A stretch of 64,000 nt of DNA from Pseudomonas putida. Its GTDB lineage: Bacteria; Pseudomonadota; Gammaproteobacteria; Pseudomonadales; Pseudomonadaceae. Below, in pieces: positions 38,926-48,056 of this stretch. The notes under the pieces are model-generated. The model was given only the letters and a program-made list of their open reading frames with translations, was not told the DNA's origin and did no database searches. Every line of letters starts with the position of its first letter. The first letter of the stretch is position 1. The stretch is from contig NZ_SMTE01000017.1 of NCBI RefSeq assembly GCF_004357765.1, positions 50,675 to 114,674 of the forward strand. Reading direction: 5' to 3'. Made by a program: the position numbers and the translations under genes.

Positions 38926-39759
38926 ATGACCTACACCCTCGAAGACCTGCTGCACCTCATGGCTCGCCTGCGCGATCCGCAGCATGGCTGCCCATGGGAC
39001 TTGAAGCAGAACTACGCGAGCATCGTCCCGCACACCCTCGAAGAGGCCTACGAGGTGGCCGATACCATCGAGCGTGGCGATTTCGAGCACCTGCAAGGTG
39101 AGCTTGGCGATTTACTGTTCCAGGTGGTCTATTACAGCCAGCTGGCGCGGGAGGAGGGGCGCTTCGAGTTCGACGGCGTGGTCGACGGCATCACCCGCAA
39201 GCTGATCCGCCGCCACCCCCATGTATTTCCCACCGGCGAACTCTACGCGCCGCTGGATACGCCCAGCCTGAGCGAGGCCCAGGTCAAGTCGCGCTGGGAA
39301 GAGATCAAGGCCGAGGAGCGCGCCGAAAAAAGCACCCCCGAACAGCTTTCGCTGCTCGACGACGTGCCGGCCGCCTTGCCTGCGTTGTCGCGTGCGGCAA
39401 AACTGCAGAAGCGTGCGGCCACGGTCGGTTTCGACTGGCCGCACGCCCTGCCGGTGCTGGACAAAGTCCGCGAGGAGCTCGACGAAGTCTTGCAGGCCAT
39501 GGCCGCTGGTGACAGCGATGCCCTCGAAGACGAGCTCGGCGACTTGCTGTTCGCCACCGTCAACCTGGCCCGTCACCTCAAGCACGATCCGGAAAATGCC
39601 CTGCGTCGAGCCAATCGCAAGTTCGAGCGACGCTTCCGCTTCATCGAACAGGCGTTGCGCGACAGCGGCCGACCGATCGAAGATTGTAACCTTGACGAAT
39701 TGGATGCCCTTTGGGGAGAAGCCAAGCGTCAGGAAAAGAACCTGCCCAGCTGCGGCTGA
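38926..39759 (+). CDS. mazG: nucleoside triphosphate pyrophosphohydrolase MazG
   Basis: A 277-aa enzyme with two MazG domains: LEEAYEVADTIERGDF with ELGDLLFQVVYY (about residues 38-70) and EELDEVLQAMAAGD with ELGDLLFATVNLA (about 185-220), giving the EExxE...ExxD metal sites twice. It hydrolyses dNTPs and NTPs to monophosphates and, in E. coli, affects ppGpp levels, apt beside relA. The start is ATG 38926, nine bases after AAGGA; earlier in-frame codons fall within the REP. Confidence 0.94.
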   Translation: MTYTLEDLLHLMARLRDPQHGCPWDLKQNYASIVPHTLEEAYEVADTIERGDFEHLQGELGDLLFQVVYYSQLAREEGRFEFDGVVDGITRKLIRRHPHVFPTGELYAPLDTPSLSEAQVKSRWEEIKAEERAEKSTPEQLSLLDDVPAALPALSRAAKLQKRAATVGFDWPHALPVLDKVREELDEVLQAMAAGDSDALEDELGDLLFATVNLARHLKHDPENALRRANRKFERRFRFIEQALRDSGRPIEDCNLDELDALWGEAKRQEKNLPSCG

Positions 39760-39783
39760 GCTGATGCATAAGTGAGTGAAAAC

Positions 39784-40323
39784 ATGAGCCTTTCCCTTCG
39801 CGACCAATTGCTCAAAGCCGGTCTGGTCAACCAGAAACAGGTTTCCCAGGCCAACAAGGCCGAGAAGAAACAAAAACGCCTGGAGCACAAAGGCCAGGTC
39901 GAGGTAGACGACACCCAGCAACGTCTGGCCAAGGAAGCCATGGCCGAAAAGGCCAAGCGTGACCAGGAACTGAACCGCCAGCAGCAGGAAAAAGCCGAGC
40001 AGAAAGCCCGTGCCGCGCAGATCAAGCAACTGATCGAAGCGACCCGGCTGCCCAAGCTGACCACCGAGGACTACTACAACTTCGTCGACGACAAGAAGGT
40101 CAAGCGCATTGCCGTCAACGCGTTGATGCGGAGCAAACTGAGCAACGGTTCGCTGGCCATCGTCTCTCACGGCGGCGGCTACGAGGTGATTCCGCGTGAG
40201 GCGGCGGTGAAGATCCAGGAGCGCGATCCCAATCGCATCCTGCTGCTCAACACCCATGTCGAGGAAGCGGACGAGGACGATCCGTATGCGGCCTACAAGA
40301 TCCCGGACGACCTGATGTGGTAA
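39784..40323 (+). CDS. DUF2058 (YaiL-like) nucleoprotein
   Basis: A 179-aa, highly charged protein, MSLSLRDQLLKAGLVNQKQ, with a long Lys/Glu/Gln-rich helix (about residues 20-90) that is probably a coiled coil, followed by LTTEDYYNFVDDKKVKRIAV and a compact C-terminal part. It matches the pattern of the YaiL/DUF2058 family, of unknown role. A GTG at 39772 is in frame four codons upstream and cannot be excluded. Confidence 0.85.
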   Translation: MSLSLRDQLLKAGLVNQKQVSQANKAEKKQKRLEHKGQVEVDDTQQRLAKEAMAEKAKRDQELNRQQQEKAEQKARAAQIKQLIEATRLPKLTTEDYYNFVDDKKVKRIAVNALMRSKLSNGSLAIVSHGGGYEVIPREAAVKIQERDPNRILLLNTHVEEADEDDPYAAYKIPDDLMW

Positions 40324-40329
40324 AGACGA

Positions 40330-40354
40330 GAAACCCCGCCTGAGCGGGGTTTTC
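40330..40354 (+). terminator. terminator of the mazG-DUF2058 unit
   Basis: AAACCCCGC-CTGA-GCGGGGTTTT, a strong intrinsic terminator seven bases after the stop. Confidence 0.9.
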
Positions 40355-40369
40355 TTTGCAAAGTCTGTG

Positions 40370-40552
40370 TTATTGCGTAGCGCGCTGGCTTTCCAGCTCT
40401 TCGAGTTCTGCACGGTACAGATGGGCTTCCTGTTCACTGTGGAACATCCCCACCAATTCGCCTTGTTGGTGCACATCCCAGATCCGCACGCCAGCGGCCA
40501 CGCCTTCGTGGGACATTTTCGATTCGTCGCGTTCAGTTACATGGACAGTCAT
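40370..40552 (-). CDS. small conserved protein, 60 aa
   Basis: From ATG 40552, behind GGAG seven bases upstream, the product is MTVHVTERDESKMSHEGVAA and then a GVRIWDVHQQGELVGMF stretch ending in an acidic helix (AHLYRAELEELESQR). The domain looks like a single small alpha/beta unit. I think such short proteins are conserved in Pseudomonas at this place, but no function is known. Confidence 0.65.
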   Translation of the reverse strand: MTVHVTERDESKMSHEGVAAGVRIWDVHQQGELVGMFHSEQEAHLYRAELEELESQRATQ

Positions 40553-40679
40553 CGTTAAACTCCACTGCTTGAGGTTGGCTGCGACACTGTGTCGCACAAT
40601 CCCTTTATAGAGTTTGTTAGCAGCCTAAGTAAGTGAAACGGCCATGAAACAAGTTTCATGGAACCCTGGCCCATGCAGC

Positions 40680-40706
40680 AAAAAGCCCCGCACAAGGCGG
40701 GGCTTC
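40680..40706 (-). terminator. terminator of the purM-purN-DUF3108 unit
   Basis: On the minus strand AAGCCCCGC-CTTGT-GCGGGGCTT followed by UUUU, 21 bases after the DUF3108 stop. Confidence 0.88.
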
Positions 40707-40726
40707 GGGGTTGTAGCAGGTTTGGC

Positions 40727-41437
40727 TCAGTTGCCTTTGACCGACTTGCCATCGACGGTGCCGTCCTGCAGCACGATCACATATTCCTTGCCGTCGGTCT
40801 CGACCTGGCGCAACTGCACCAGCAGATAGTCCCAGTCCTTGGCGAACCATAGCTCGGTAATACGCTTGCTCTGACTCGGATCGCGCACGCGCTCGACCTT
40901 GACCGCATCGACCTGGCCGGTCTTGGTGGTCACCTTCTCGGTGCCCAGTACACGGAAGTCGTAGGTGTCGATCTCATCACCGTCAACGACCTGGTAAGTC
41001 ATGCTCTTCTTGCCGGCAGCGACATCATGCTGCAGGGCCAGTTGGTAGGACGACTTGTCCAACACGCCGCGGTTGAGTGGCAGGGTGATGGCATCGCCAC
41101 GGTCCTTGCCGGTGACCTTCTTGCTCGACCAGTCGAAGTCCAGGTCGACCTTCTTGGCCTTGCCCAGCCCACCGCGCTCGAAGTGGTACTTCTGCGGCAG
41201 CAGGGTGTCGTTTTCCATGCGCAGGGTGCTTTGCTCGGTCAGGCTGGCGATCATCATGGAAGCCTTGAAATTAAGGTCCCAGGTACCGTTGGCATTCTTG
41301 ACCAGGCTGCGCTCGGCGGTACCGCTCATGGGCAGCTGCTTCCAGTCGGCGGTGTAGCTGGCCGAGAAAGGCTTCAGTTCAGCTGCCTGGAGGGGCAGGG
41401 CGAGCACGGCGAGAGCCAAGAGCAGGGCGCGACGCAT
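40727..41437 (-). CDS. DUF3108 periplasmic protein
   Basis: A 236-aa exported protein with signal peptide MRRALLLALAVLALPLQAAE cut after about residue 19. The rest is beta-rich (FSASYTADWKQLPMSGTAER and later VTTKTGQVDAVKVERV), the DUF3108 pattern, thought to fold as an open barrel. It lies eight bases after purN on the same strand, the usual pseudomonad order. Function unknown. Confidence 0.88.
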   Translation of the reverse strand: MRRALLLALAVLALPLQAAELKPFSASYTADWKQLPMSGTAERSLVKNANGTWDLNFKASMMIASLTEQSTLRMENDTLLPQKYHFERGGLGKAKKVDLDFDWSSKKVTGKDRGDAITLPLNRGVLDKSSYQLALQHDVAAGKKSMTYQVVDGDEIDTYDFRVLGTEKVTTKTGQVDAVKVERVRDPSQSKRITELWFAKDWDYLLVQLRQVETDGKEYVIVLQDGTVDGKSVKGN

Positions 41438-41445
41438 AAATTCTC

Positions 41446-42099
41446 CTAGGGTCGGATCAAATGACCACTGGCCGGCAGCGGTTGGTCGTCCAGTAACGCA
41501 CCCTGTTCGCCCAGGCGCAAGCGTCCTTGGGCAAACCAGTGCACCGCCAGTGGGTAGATCTGGTGTTCCTGATGGTGGACGCGCTGGGCCAGGCTGTCGG
41601 CTGTGTCGCCAGGCGCCACGGGTACCACTGCCTGTACGACCAGGGGCCCGCCATCGAGTTCCTCGGTGACGAAGTGTACGCTGCAGCCGTGCTCGACGTC
41701 GCCTGCCTCCAGTGCCCGACGGTGGGTATGCAAGCCCTTGTACTTGGGCAGCAATGACGGGTGGATGTTGAGCAGGCGGCCCTGGTAGTGGCGTACGAAA
41801 CCGCCACTGAGGATACGCATGAAGCCGGCGAGCACCACCAGATCCGGAGCGAAGCCGTCGATGTGCGCCATCAGGGCGGCATCGAAGGCTTCGCGGTCAT
41901 CGAACCCGGCGTGCTCGAGCACCACCGTGTCGATGCCGGCGGCTGCGGCTCGCTGCAGGCCATAGGCGTCGGCGCGGTTGGACACCACCGCGCGAATGCG
42001 TACCGGGCTGTTCTCGGCGCTGCTGCTGTCGATCAGGGCTTGCAGGTTGCTGCCGGAACCCGACAGCAGTACCACTACGTTGCAAGGCGTGCTCGGCAT
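41446..42099 (-). CDS. purN: phosphoribosylglycinamide formyltransferase
   Basis: A 217-aa enzyme of purine synthesis (GAR to formyl-GAR using 10-formyl-THF). The signature loops are LLSGSGSNLQALID (about residue 12), LAGFMRILSGGFV, and the catalytic NIHPSLLPKYKGLHTH, with His and the later Asp in ELDGGPLV. Start ATG 42099 overlaps the purM stop by four bases, so purM and purN are translationally coupled. Confidence 0.95.
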   Translation of the reverse strand: MPSTPCNVVVLLSGSGSNLQALIDSSSAENSPVRIRAVVSNRADAYGLQRAAAAGIDTVVLEHAGFDDREAFDAALMAHIDGFAPDLVVLAGFMRILSGGFVRHYQGRLLNIHPSLLPKYKGLHTHRRALEAGDVEHGCSVHFVTEELDGGPLVVQAVVPVAPGDTADSLAQRVHHQEHQIYPLAVHWFAQGRLRLGEQGALLDDQPLPASGHLIRP

Positions 42100-43157
42100 C
42101 AGTGTGCCTTGAGGTTGTTCAGCACGACCTGGGCGGCACCTTCGGCTGCCTCGGCGATGTGGCCGATGACCCATGGCTGCTCACCGGCGGCGCGCAGTTC
42201 GTCCAGGGCGGCTTCGACCTGATCCTGGGCGACGCAGATGACCATGCCGACGCCACAGTTCAGCACACGGTGCATTTCGTGTTCGTCGACGTTGCCTTTT
42301 TCCTGCAGGAAGTCGAATACCGCCGGGCGCTGCCAGCTCGCCACGTCGACCACTGCCTGGGCGTTTTTCGGCAGCACGCGCGGGATGTTGTCCAGCAGGC
42401 CGCCACCGGTGATGTGAGCCATGGCCTTGACCGCGCCGGTGTTCTTGATCAGTTGCAGCAGCGGCTTGACGTAGATGCGGGTCGGGGCCATCAGCAGGTC
42501 GGTCAGCGGCTTGCCGTCGAGCTGGGTGTTCTCGATGTCGGTGGCCGAGACTTCGAGGATCTTGCGGATCAGCGAGTAGCCGTTGGAGTGCGGGCCCGAG
42601 GAGGGCAGAGCGATCAGCGCGTCGCCAGTGGCGACCTTGGAGCCGTCGATGATCTCGGCTTTTTCCACCACGCCGACGCAGAAGCCGGCCAGGTCGTAGT
42701 CTTCGCCTTCGTACATACCCGGCATTTCGGCGGTTTCACCGCCGACCAGCGAGCAGCCGGCCAGTTCGCAACCGGCACCGATGCCGGTGACCACGGTGGC
42801 AGCCACGTCGACGTTGAGCTTGCCGGTGGCATAGTAATCGAGGAAGAACAGCGGCTCGGCGCCGCAGACCACCAGGTCGTTGACACACATGGCGACCAGA
42901 TCCTGGCCGATGCTGTCGTGCTTGTTCAGGTTCAGCGCCAGGCGCAGCTTGGTGCCGACGCCGTCGGTGCCGGAGACCAGCACCGGCTGCTTGTAGCCGG
43001 CCGGGATCTCGCAGAGGGCGCCGAAGCCACCCAGGCCACCCATGACTTCAGGGCGTGCGGTGCGCTTGGCGACGCCCTTGATGCGTTCGACCAGTGCTTC
43101 GCCGGCGTCGATGTCTACACCGGCGTCCTTGTAGCTCAGGGAGGGTTGCTTGCTCAT
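42099..43157 (-). CDS. purM: phosphoribosylformylglycinamidine cyclo-ligase
   Basis: A 352-aa AIR synthetase. Motifs include [21 protein letters not shown] (about residues 62-72), [12 protein letters not shown] and [11 protein letters not shown]. It closes the imidazole ring to make AIR, the step after PurL. It is the first gene of purM-purN-DUF3108 and diverges from the DUF2066 gene over a 337-base gap. Confidence 0.96.
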   Translation of the reverse strand: MSKQPSLSYKDAGVDIDAGEALVERIKGVAKRTARPEVMGGLGGFGALCEIPAGYKQPVLVSGTDGVGTKLRLALNLNKHDSIGQDLVAMCVNDLVVCGAEPLFFLDYYATGKLNVDVAATVVTGIGAGCELAGCSLVGGETAEMPGMYEGEDYDLAGFCVGVVEKAEIIDGSKVATGDALIALPSSGPHSNGYSLIRKILEVSATDIENTQLDGKPLTDLLMAPTRIYVKPLLQLIKNTGAVKAMAHITGGGLLDNIPRVLPKNAQAVVDVASWQRPAVFDFLQEKGNVDEHEMHRVLNCGVGMVICVAQDQVEAALDELRAAGEQPWVIGHIAEAAEGAAQVVLNNLKAH

Positions 43158-43494
43158 TGATCCAGGCCTTTAGGAGGGAGGGATTCTAAAAACGACCGCG
43201 ACGGCCAAGGCCGGCATTGAAGCGGCGGCTGCCTGAAACGTCAGAGGTCTGTGAAGGCGCGCGATTTTATCAGGGTTGCCGTGCAGCGGCCATCCTCAGG
43301 CCGACGGGCAGGCCATCAAAACATGAAATAAGGCGCTTTGCAGGGCTGCGACTGGTTGCCGCCCGGGTGGCTGTATAAGGTATAGGAAAGGCTGCGGCAC
43401 GAAATGCCCGCCCAAGGGGAGCGTTTCGCTTCGTCGGCGGTCACAGCCAGCACGACGGGCCCCGCGCCATTAGTCACCCGGACAGGAATTCCCC
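43158..43494. promoter_or_regulatory. divergent promoter region between purM and the DUF2066 gene
   Basis: No gene is seen. It must hold promoters for both directions; TATAAGG/TATAGG near 43373-43385 could be a -10 for the rightward unit. AGGAA precedes the DUF2066 start. No clear operator or hairpin was recognised. Confidence 0.4.
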
Positions 43495-44553
43495 ATGCGC
43501 TTTATCAACATCTCGGTAGCTGTATGCCTGGCCCTGGCCAGCGTCGCCACGCAAGCTGCAACCGTCCCCGGTCTTTATCAAGTTCGTGAGCCACTCGATG
43601 GCCAAGGCGCCGAGGCACGTACCCAGGCCACCGGCAAAGCCCTGGAAACCCTCGTACTGCGCCTGACCGGTGACCCCAAGGCGGTGCAGAGTCCGGCGTT
43701 GGCGGCATTGCGCAAGGACCCGCAACAGATCATCAACCAGGTCGGGACCGACGCCGGCCCGCCTGAATCGCTGATGGTGGAGTTCGATCCCGGGAGCACC
43801 GAGCGCGCCCTGCGCCAGGCCGGCCTGGCATTGTGGGGGAGCAACCGACCGTCGATCATCGGTTGGTGGCTGAACGATACCGTCGAAGGTAGCACCCTGG
43901 TGGGCGACGGCCAGTCCAGTGCCGAACCCCTGCGCCGCGCAGCCCAGCACCGCGGGTTGCCACTGCGCCTGCCGCTGGCTGACCTGCAAGAGCAACTGGT
44001 GGCCAATGCCGAGCAACTTGAAGGCAGCGACGTGGCCCCCCTGCGCAGCGCGTCCGAGCGTTACGCCGCCGATGCGCTGCTGGCTGTGCATGCCCGTGAA
44101 GCGGACGGCAAGTGGCAGGGTAAGTGGCAATTGTGGCTCGGCGACCAGCACGAACAGGGTAACGCCGAAGGCTCTGATCCCGCGGCCCTGGCCGATGCCG
44201 TGATGCTGGCCGTGAGCAGTCGCCTGGCACCGCGCTACGTGACCAAGCCCGGTGCCAGCGGCGAACTGCAGGTGCAGTTCCAGGGCGTCAACCTGCAGCG
44301 TTACGCCGAGCTGGGGCGTGTGCTCGAGCCTTACGGGCCGCGCCTGCAGATGGCCGAGGGCAATACCTTGACCTACGGCGTGACCGCCAACCGTGAGCAA
44401 CTACGGGCCCAGTTGAGTCTGGCCAAGCTTCAGGAAGCCCCGGCCGAGTCGGTATCCACTCCCAGCCCTGTGCCGGAGGTCACCCCGGCCCCAGGCAGCG
44501 AACCGCCGTCGAATCCGCCCAAGCCCTTCGATGGCTTGCGTTTTCGCTGGTAA
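43495..44553 (+). CDS. DUF2066 exported protein
   Basis: A 352-aa protein with signal peptide cut after TQA (about residue 21). The N-terminal part (PGLYQVREPLDGQGAEAR) and a mid region with PLRLPLADLQEQ fit the DUF2066 family. The last 60 residues are a Pro-rich low-complexity tail (about 315-345). It precedes a PerM-type transporter gene by 12 bases and hda, as in other pseudomonads. Function unknown. Confidence 0.85.
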   Translation: MRFINISVAVCLALASVATQAATVPGLYQVREPLDGQGAEARTQATGKALETLVLRLTGDPKAVQSPALAALRKDPQQIINQVGTDAGPPESLMVEFDPGSTERALRQAGLALWGSNRPSIIGWWLNDTVEGSTLVGDGQSSAEPLRRAAQHRGLPLRLPLADLQEQLVANAEQLEGSDVAPLRSASERYAADALLAVHAREADGKWQGKWQLWLGDQHEQGNAEGSDPAALADAVMLAVSSRLAPRYVTKPGASGELQVQFQGVNLQRYAELGRVLEPYGPRLQMAEGNTLTYGVTANREQLRAQLSLAKLQEAPAESVSTPSPVPEVTPAPGSEPPSNPPKPFDGLRFRW

Positions 44554-44565
44554 GGGGAGCCGAGC

Positions 44566-45639
44566 ATGATGGATTCGCGCCGTTGGATCTGGCTGGGTAT
44601 CGCCCTGTTGCTGGCTGCACTGCTGTACAGCCTGCATAACATCCTGTCACCTTTTCTGGTGGGCATTCTCCTGGCGTACCTGGCCGACCCGTTGGTCGAC
44701 CGCCTGGAGCGCATGGGCCTGTCGCGCACCTGGGGTGTGATCGTGGTATTCGGTCTGTTCACACTGGTGTTGCTGGCCTTGCTGCTGGTGCTCATCCCGA
44801 TGCTGGCCAGGCAGCTGCTGCGCCTCTACGAGCTGGCGCCGCAGATGCTCGACTGGCTGCAGCACGTGGCCCTGCCATGGGTCCAGAGCCGCCTCGGGCT
44901 GGCCGATGGCTTCTGGAAGTTCGACAAGATCAAGGAAGCGATCGGCGCGCACATGGGGCAGACTACCGATATCGTCGGTGTACTGTTGTCCCATGCCACG
45001 GCATCGAGCCTGGCCCTGATGGCCTGGCTGGCCAATCTGGTGTTGATCCCGGTGGTGGGGTTCTACCTGCTGCGCGACTGGGACCTGATGATGGCCAAGC
45101 TGCGCAGCCTGTTGCCTCGCCATCGTGAAGAGCGAGTGGTGGGTCTGGCAGGGGAATGCCATGAAGTGCTTGGCGCTTTCGTGCGCGGGCAACTGCTGGT
45201 GATGGTCGCGCTGGGCTTCATCTATTCTGCCGGCCTGATGTTGGTTGGCCTGGAGCTGGGGCTGTTGATCGGTATGCTCGCCGGGCTAGCGGCGATCGTA
45301 CCGTACATGGGGTTCATCATCGGCATCGGCGCAGCCCTGGTGGCCGGTTTGTTCCAGTTCGGCGGCGACCTGTACCCGATGCTGGGTATCGTCGCCGTGT
45401 TCATGGTCGGCCAAGCCCTTGAAGGCATGGTCCTGACGCCCCTGCTGGTGGGCGACCGCATCGGTCTGCACCCGGTGGCGGTGATCTTCGCCATCCTGGC
45501 CGGCGGCGAGCTGTTCGGCTTCACCGGGGTGCTGCTGGCGCTGCCGGTGGCGGCGGTGATCATGGTGCTGCTGCGCCATGTGCACGGGCTGTACAAAGAC
45601 TCGGACATGTATGCCGGAGATGTGGACCCGGAACTCTAA
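44566..45639 (+). CDS. AI-2E/PerM-family transporter
   Basis: A 357-aa inner-membrane protein with about eight hydrophobic segments: two near the N-terminus (SPFLVGILLAYLADPLVDR), one at about 60-85, then a helical soluble part, and five more from about 145 to the end, ending with GFTGVLLALPVAAVIM. The GDRIGLHPVAVIFAILAGG block is the family signature. Members include AI-2 exporter TqsA and Na+/H+ antiporters, so the substrate is open. Confidence 0.88.
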   Translation: MMDSRRWIWLGIALLLAALLYSLHNILSPFLVGILLAYLADPLVDRLERMGLSRTWGVIVVFGLFTLVLLALLLVLIPMLARQLLRLYELAPQMLDWLQHVALPWVQSRLGLADGFWKFDKIKEAIGAHMGQTTDIVGVLLSHATASSLALMAWLANLVLIPVVGFYLLRDWDLMMAKLRSLLPRHREERVVGLAGECHEVLGAFVRGQLLVMVALGFIYSAGLMLVGLELGLLIGMLAGLAAIVPYMGFIIGIGAALVAGLFQFGGDLYPMLGIVAVFMVGQALEGMVLTPLLVGDRIGLHPVAVIFAILAGGELFGFTGVLLALPVAAVIMVLLRHVHGLYKDSDMYAGDVDPEL

Positions 45640-45787
45640 CGAGCCGGGGGGGACTCCCAGCGGTTGCGGATCTTGGCGCAACTCGTTGATTTTCCTTGGG
45701 GTCTGCGCCTGTGCGATTGTGCCGCCCGCGCTGCAGGTATAGACTTTGCACACTGTTCAGCAAGGGTCCCCCCGACCGCCCGTCAGC

Positions 45788-46492
45788 ATGAAACCGATCC
45801 AGTTGCCCCTGGGTGTGCGTCTACGCGATGACGCCACCTTCATCAACTATTATCCGGGCGCCAATGCCGCGGCGTTGGGCTATGTCGAGCGGTTATGCGA
45901 GGCCGATGCCGGCTGGACCGAAAGCCTGATTTATCTCTGGGGCAAACAGGGCGTCGGTCGTACCCACTTGCTGCAAGCAGCCACCCACCGCTTCCAGCAA
46001 CTGGGCGAACCGGCCGTCTACCTGCCATTGGCGCAGTTGCTCGATCGCGGTGTCGAACTGCTCGATCACCTGGAGCAGTACGAACTGGTGTGCATCGATG
46101 ACCTGCATGTCATCGCCGGCAAAGCCGATTGGGAAGAGGCCATGTTCCATCTGTTCAACCGCTTGCGTGACAGCGGTCGAAGGCTGCTGCTGGCCGCCTC
46201 CAGTTCGCCCCGGGAGTTGCCGATCAAGCTCGCCGACCTGAAGTCCCGGCTGACCCTGGCACTGATCTTCCAGATGCGCGGTATGTCCGATGAGGACAAG
46301 CTTCGCGCCCTGCAATTGCGTGCCTCTCGGCGCGGCCTGCACCTGACCGATGAGGTGGGGCACTTCATCCTGACCCGAGGGACGCGCAGCATGAGTGCGT
46401 TGTTCGACTTGCTCGAGCGTCTCGACCAGGCATCGTTGCAGGCGCAACGTAAGCTCACCATCCCTTTCCTCAAGGAAACACTGGGCTGGTAG
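45788..46492 (+). CDS. hda: DnaA regulatory inactivator Hda
   Basis: A 234-aa AAA+ protein related to DnaA. The N-terminal QLPLGV (residues 5-10) is the beta-clamp-binding motif; the Walker A is GKQGVGRT (52-59) with Arg in place of Lys, as in Hda; Walker B is LVCIDDLHVI. With ADP and the clamp it stimulates ATP hydrolysis by DnaA. ATG 45788 is chosen because it places the clamp motif at the extreme N-terminus. Confidence 0.93.
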   Translation: MKPIQLPLGVRLRDDATFINYYPGANAAALGYVERLCEADAGWTESLIYLWGKQGVGRTHLLQAATHRFQQLGEPAVYLPLAQLLDRGVELLDHLEQYELVCIDDLHVIAGKADWEEAMFHLFNRLRDSGRRLLLAASSSPRELPIKLADLKSRLTLALIFQMRGMSDEDKLRALQLRASRRGLHLTDEVGHFILTRGTRSMSALFDLLERLDQASLQAQRKLTIPFLKETLGW

Positions 46493-46618
46493 GCCCCGGA
46501 AAACCTGGGCTGCAGCCGCAAACAGAAAAAGTCACATCTTTTTCGATAAAATTTGCAAATGATCCTGATAGAAGGCATAGTCGCATCCTTCTAAAGGATT
46601 ACAGACACGGTCGTGCCC

Positions 46619-47254
46619 ATGCTCAAGCGCTTCGCACCCCTCGTGCCACTCGCACTCGTGACTCTGCTGTTCGGCTGCGCCTCCCAGGGCCCGGTTTCGC
46701 AACCTGCAGATCACCCCTCGGTCACCGCTCAAGCGGCCGCCAAGGTCAGCCCGCCTGCTTCGTCCGTCTTCGGCGAAGAGGAAGTGGCCACTGACGATGA
46801 CCTCCAAGCATTCTCCAGCAGCAAGCCCTACCAGTTGCCGGCACTGGCCGACAGCATTCTCGAGCGCGGCATGTCGTTGATCGGCACCCGCTACCGCTTT
46901 GGCGGTACCTCGGAAAAATCGGGTTTCGACTGCAGCGGTTTCATCGGCTACCTGTTCCGTGAAGAAGCCGGCATGACCCTGCCGCGCTCGACCCGCGAAA
47001 TGATCAACGTCGATGCCCCGAAAGTGGCCCGCAACAAACTCAAGCCAGGCGACTTGCTGTTCTTCAGCACCAATGGCCGCGGCCGCGTCAGCCATGCCGG
47101 TATCTACCTGGGTGACAACCAGTTCATCCATTCCAGCAGCCGCCGCAGCGGTGGCGTGCGCATCGATAATCTCGGTGATCGCTACTGGAGCAAGACGTTC
47201 ATCGAGGCCAAGCGTGCCTTGGCCATGGCGCCGACCAATATCGCGCGCAACTGA
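46619..47254 (+). CDS. NlpC/P60-family lipoprotein (peptidoglycan endopeptidase)
   Basis: A 211-aa protein from ATG 46619, with signal peptide and lipobox LLFGC (Cys about residue 20). The C-terminal NlpC/P60 domain has the catalytic Cys in FDCSGF (about residue 103), His in SHAGIYLG (about 157) and a third polar residue in IHSSS. It would cut peptide stems of peptidoglycan at the outer membrane. Its upstream 126 bases are AT-rich and probably carry its promoter. A second copy follows. Confidence 0.9.
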   Translation: MLKRFAPLVPLALVTLLFGCASQGPVSQPADHPSVTAQAAAKVSPPASSVFGEEEVATDDDLQAFSSSKPYQLPALADSILERGMSLIGTRYRFGGTSEKSGFDCSGFIGYLFREEAGMTLPRSTREMINVDAPKVARNKLKPGDLLFFSTNGRGRVSHAGIYLGDNQFIHSSSRRSGGVRIDNLGDRYWSKTFIEAKRALAMAPTNIARN

Positions 47255-47275
47255 TATCAAATTGATATATCCTCC

Positions 47276-47313
47276 CACGGCGGCGATGCTTTGAAAAAAA
47301 GCTCGCCGCCGTG
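47276..47313 (+). terminator. long hairpin between the two NlpC/P60 genes
   Basis: CACGGCGGCGA/TCGCCGCCGTG extends inward through GCTTT/AAAGC with one bulged T, giving 16 paired bases. No U-run follows. Confidence 0.6.
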
Positions 47314-47394
47314 CGCATTTACAGAAAGCGTCTAATCTAAATTCTCAACTCTTTTCGGCTGCGGCCGTTCGGTCTCAGACAGGATGCTTTGGCC

Positions 47395-47931
47395 ATGGCG
47401 ATGATGGCGCGTTTTGCAATTCTCTCCCTGGCGGCACTGCTTGCCGCCTGTTCCAGTCGTGCCCCTGCACCCGCGCCGGTGGTGCAGCCGCAGGTCAGCT
47501 ACAACAGCCAGGCCGAGGCCTCGCCGGTGGCGGCCGACGTGCTGATCCGCGCGATCGGTCTGGTCGGCACGCCGTACCGCTGGGGCGGCAATACGCCGGA
47601 TGCCGGCTTCGACTGCAGCGGTCTGATCGGTTATGTCTACCGTGATGCCGCTGGCATCAGCCTGCCCCGTACCACCCGGGACATGATCGTCATGCGTGCG
47701 CCAAGCGTGCCGCTCAATGCGCTGCAATCGGGCGATCTGGTGTTCTTCGCCACCAATGGCGGTTCGCAGGTGAGCCATGCCGGCATCTACGTGGGTGAAG
47801 GCCGCTTCGTCCATGCGCCTTCCTCAGGCGGCACCGTGCGTCTGGACTACCTCTCCAACAGCTACTGGTCCAAGGCCTACCTGCAGGCCAAGCGCGTGAT
47901 TCCTTCGGGGCACCTGGCACAGAACCCCTGA
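47395..47931 (+). CDS. second NlpC/P60-family lipoprotein
   Basis: A 178-aa paralogue of the preceding gene with lipobox LLAAC, a shorter Pro/Ala linker and the catalytic domain: Cys in FDCSGLIGYVYRD, His in VSHAGIYVGEG, and FVHAPSSGG. Three in-frame ATGs (47395, 47401, 47404) are possible; 47395 has AGGA ten bases upstream. The last core gene before the toxin-like pair. Confidence 0.9.
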   Translation: MAMMARFAILSLAALLAACSSRAPAPAPVVQPQVSYNSQAEASPVAADVLIRAIGLVGTPYRWGGNTPDAGFDCSGLIGYVYRDAAGISLPRTTRDMIVMRAPSVPLNALQSGDLVFFATNGGSQVSHAGIYVGEGRFVHAPSSGGTVRLDYLSNSYWSKAYLQAKRVIPSGHLAQNP

Positions 47932-48056
47932 CTGGCCGGCATGCCCCTGTACCATGACCCGTCGCCAGGATTTCGGCGATAGGTCGTAGCCATGTACCGC
48001 CTGTCGAAGGCGTGCGCTGCAAGCATGTGCGCTCGATAACGACATCGGGGTAGTAC

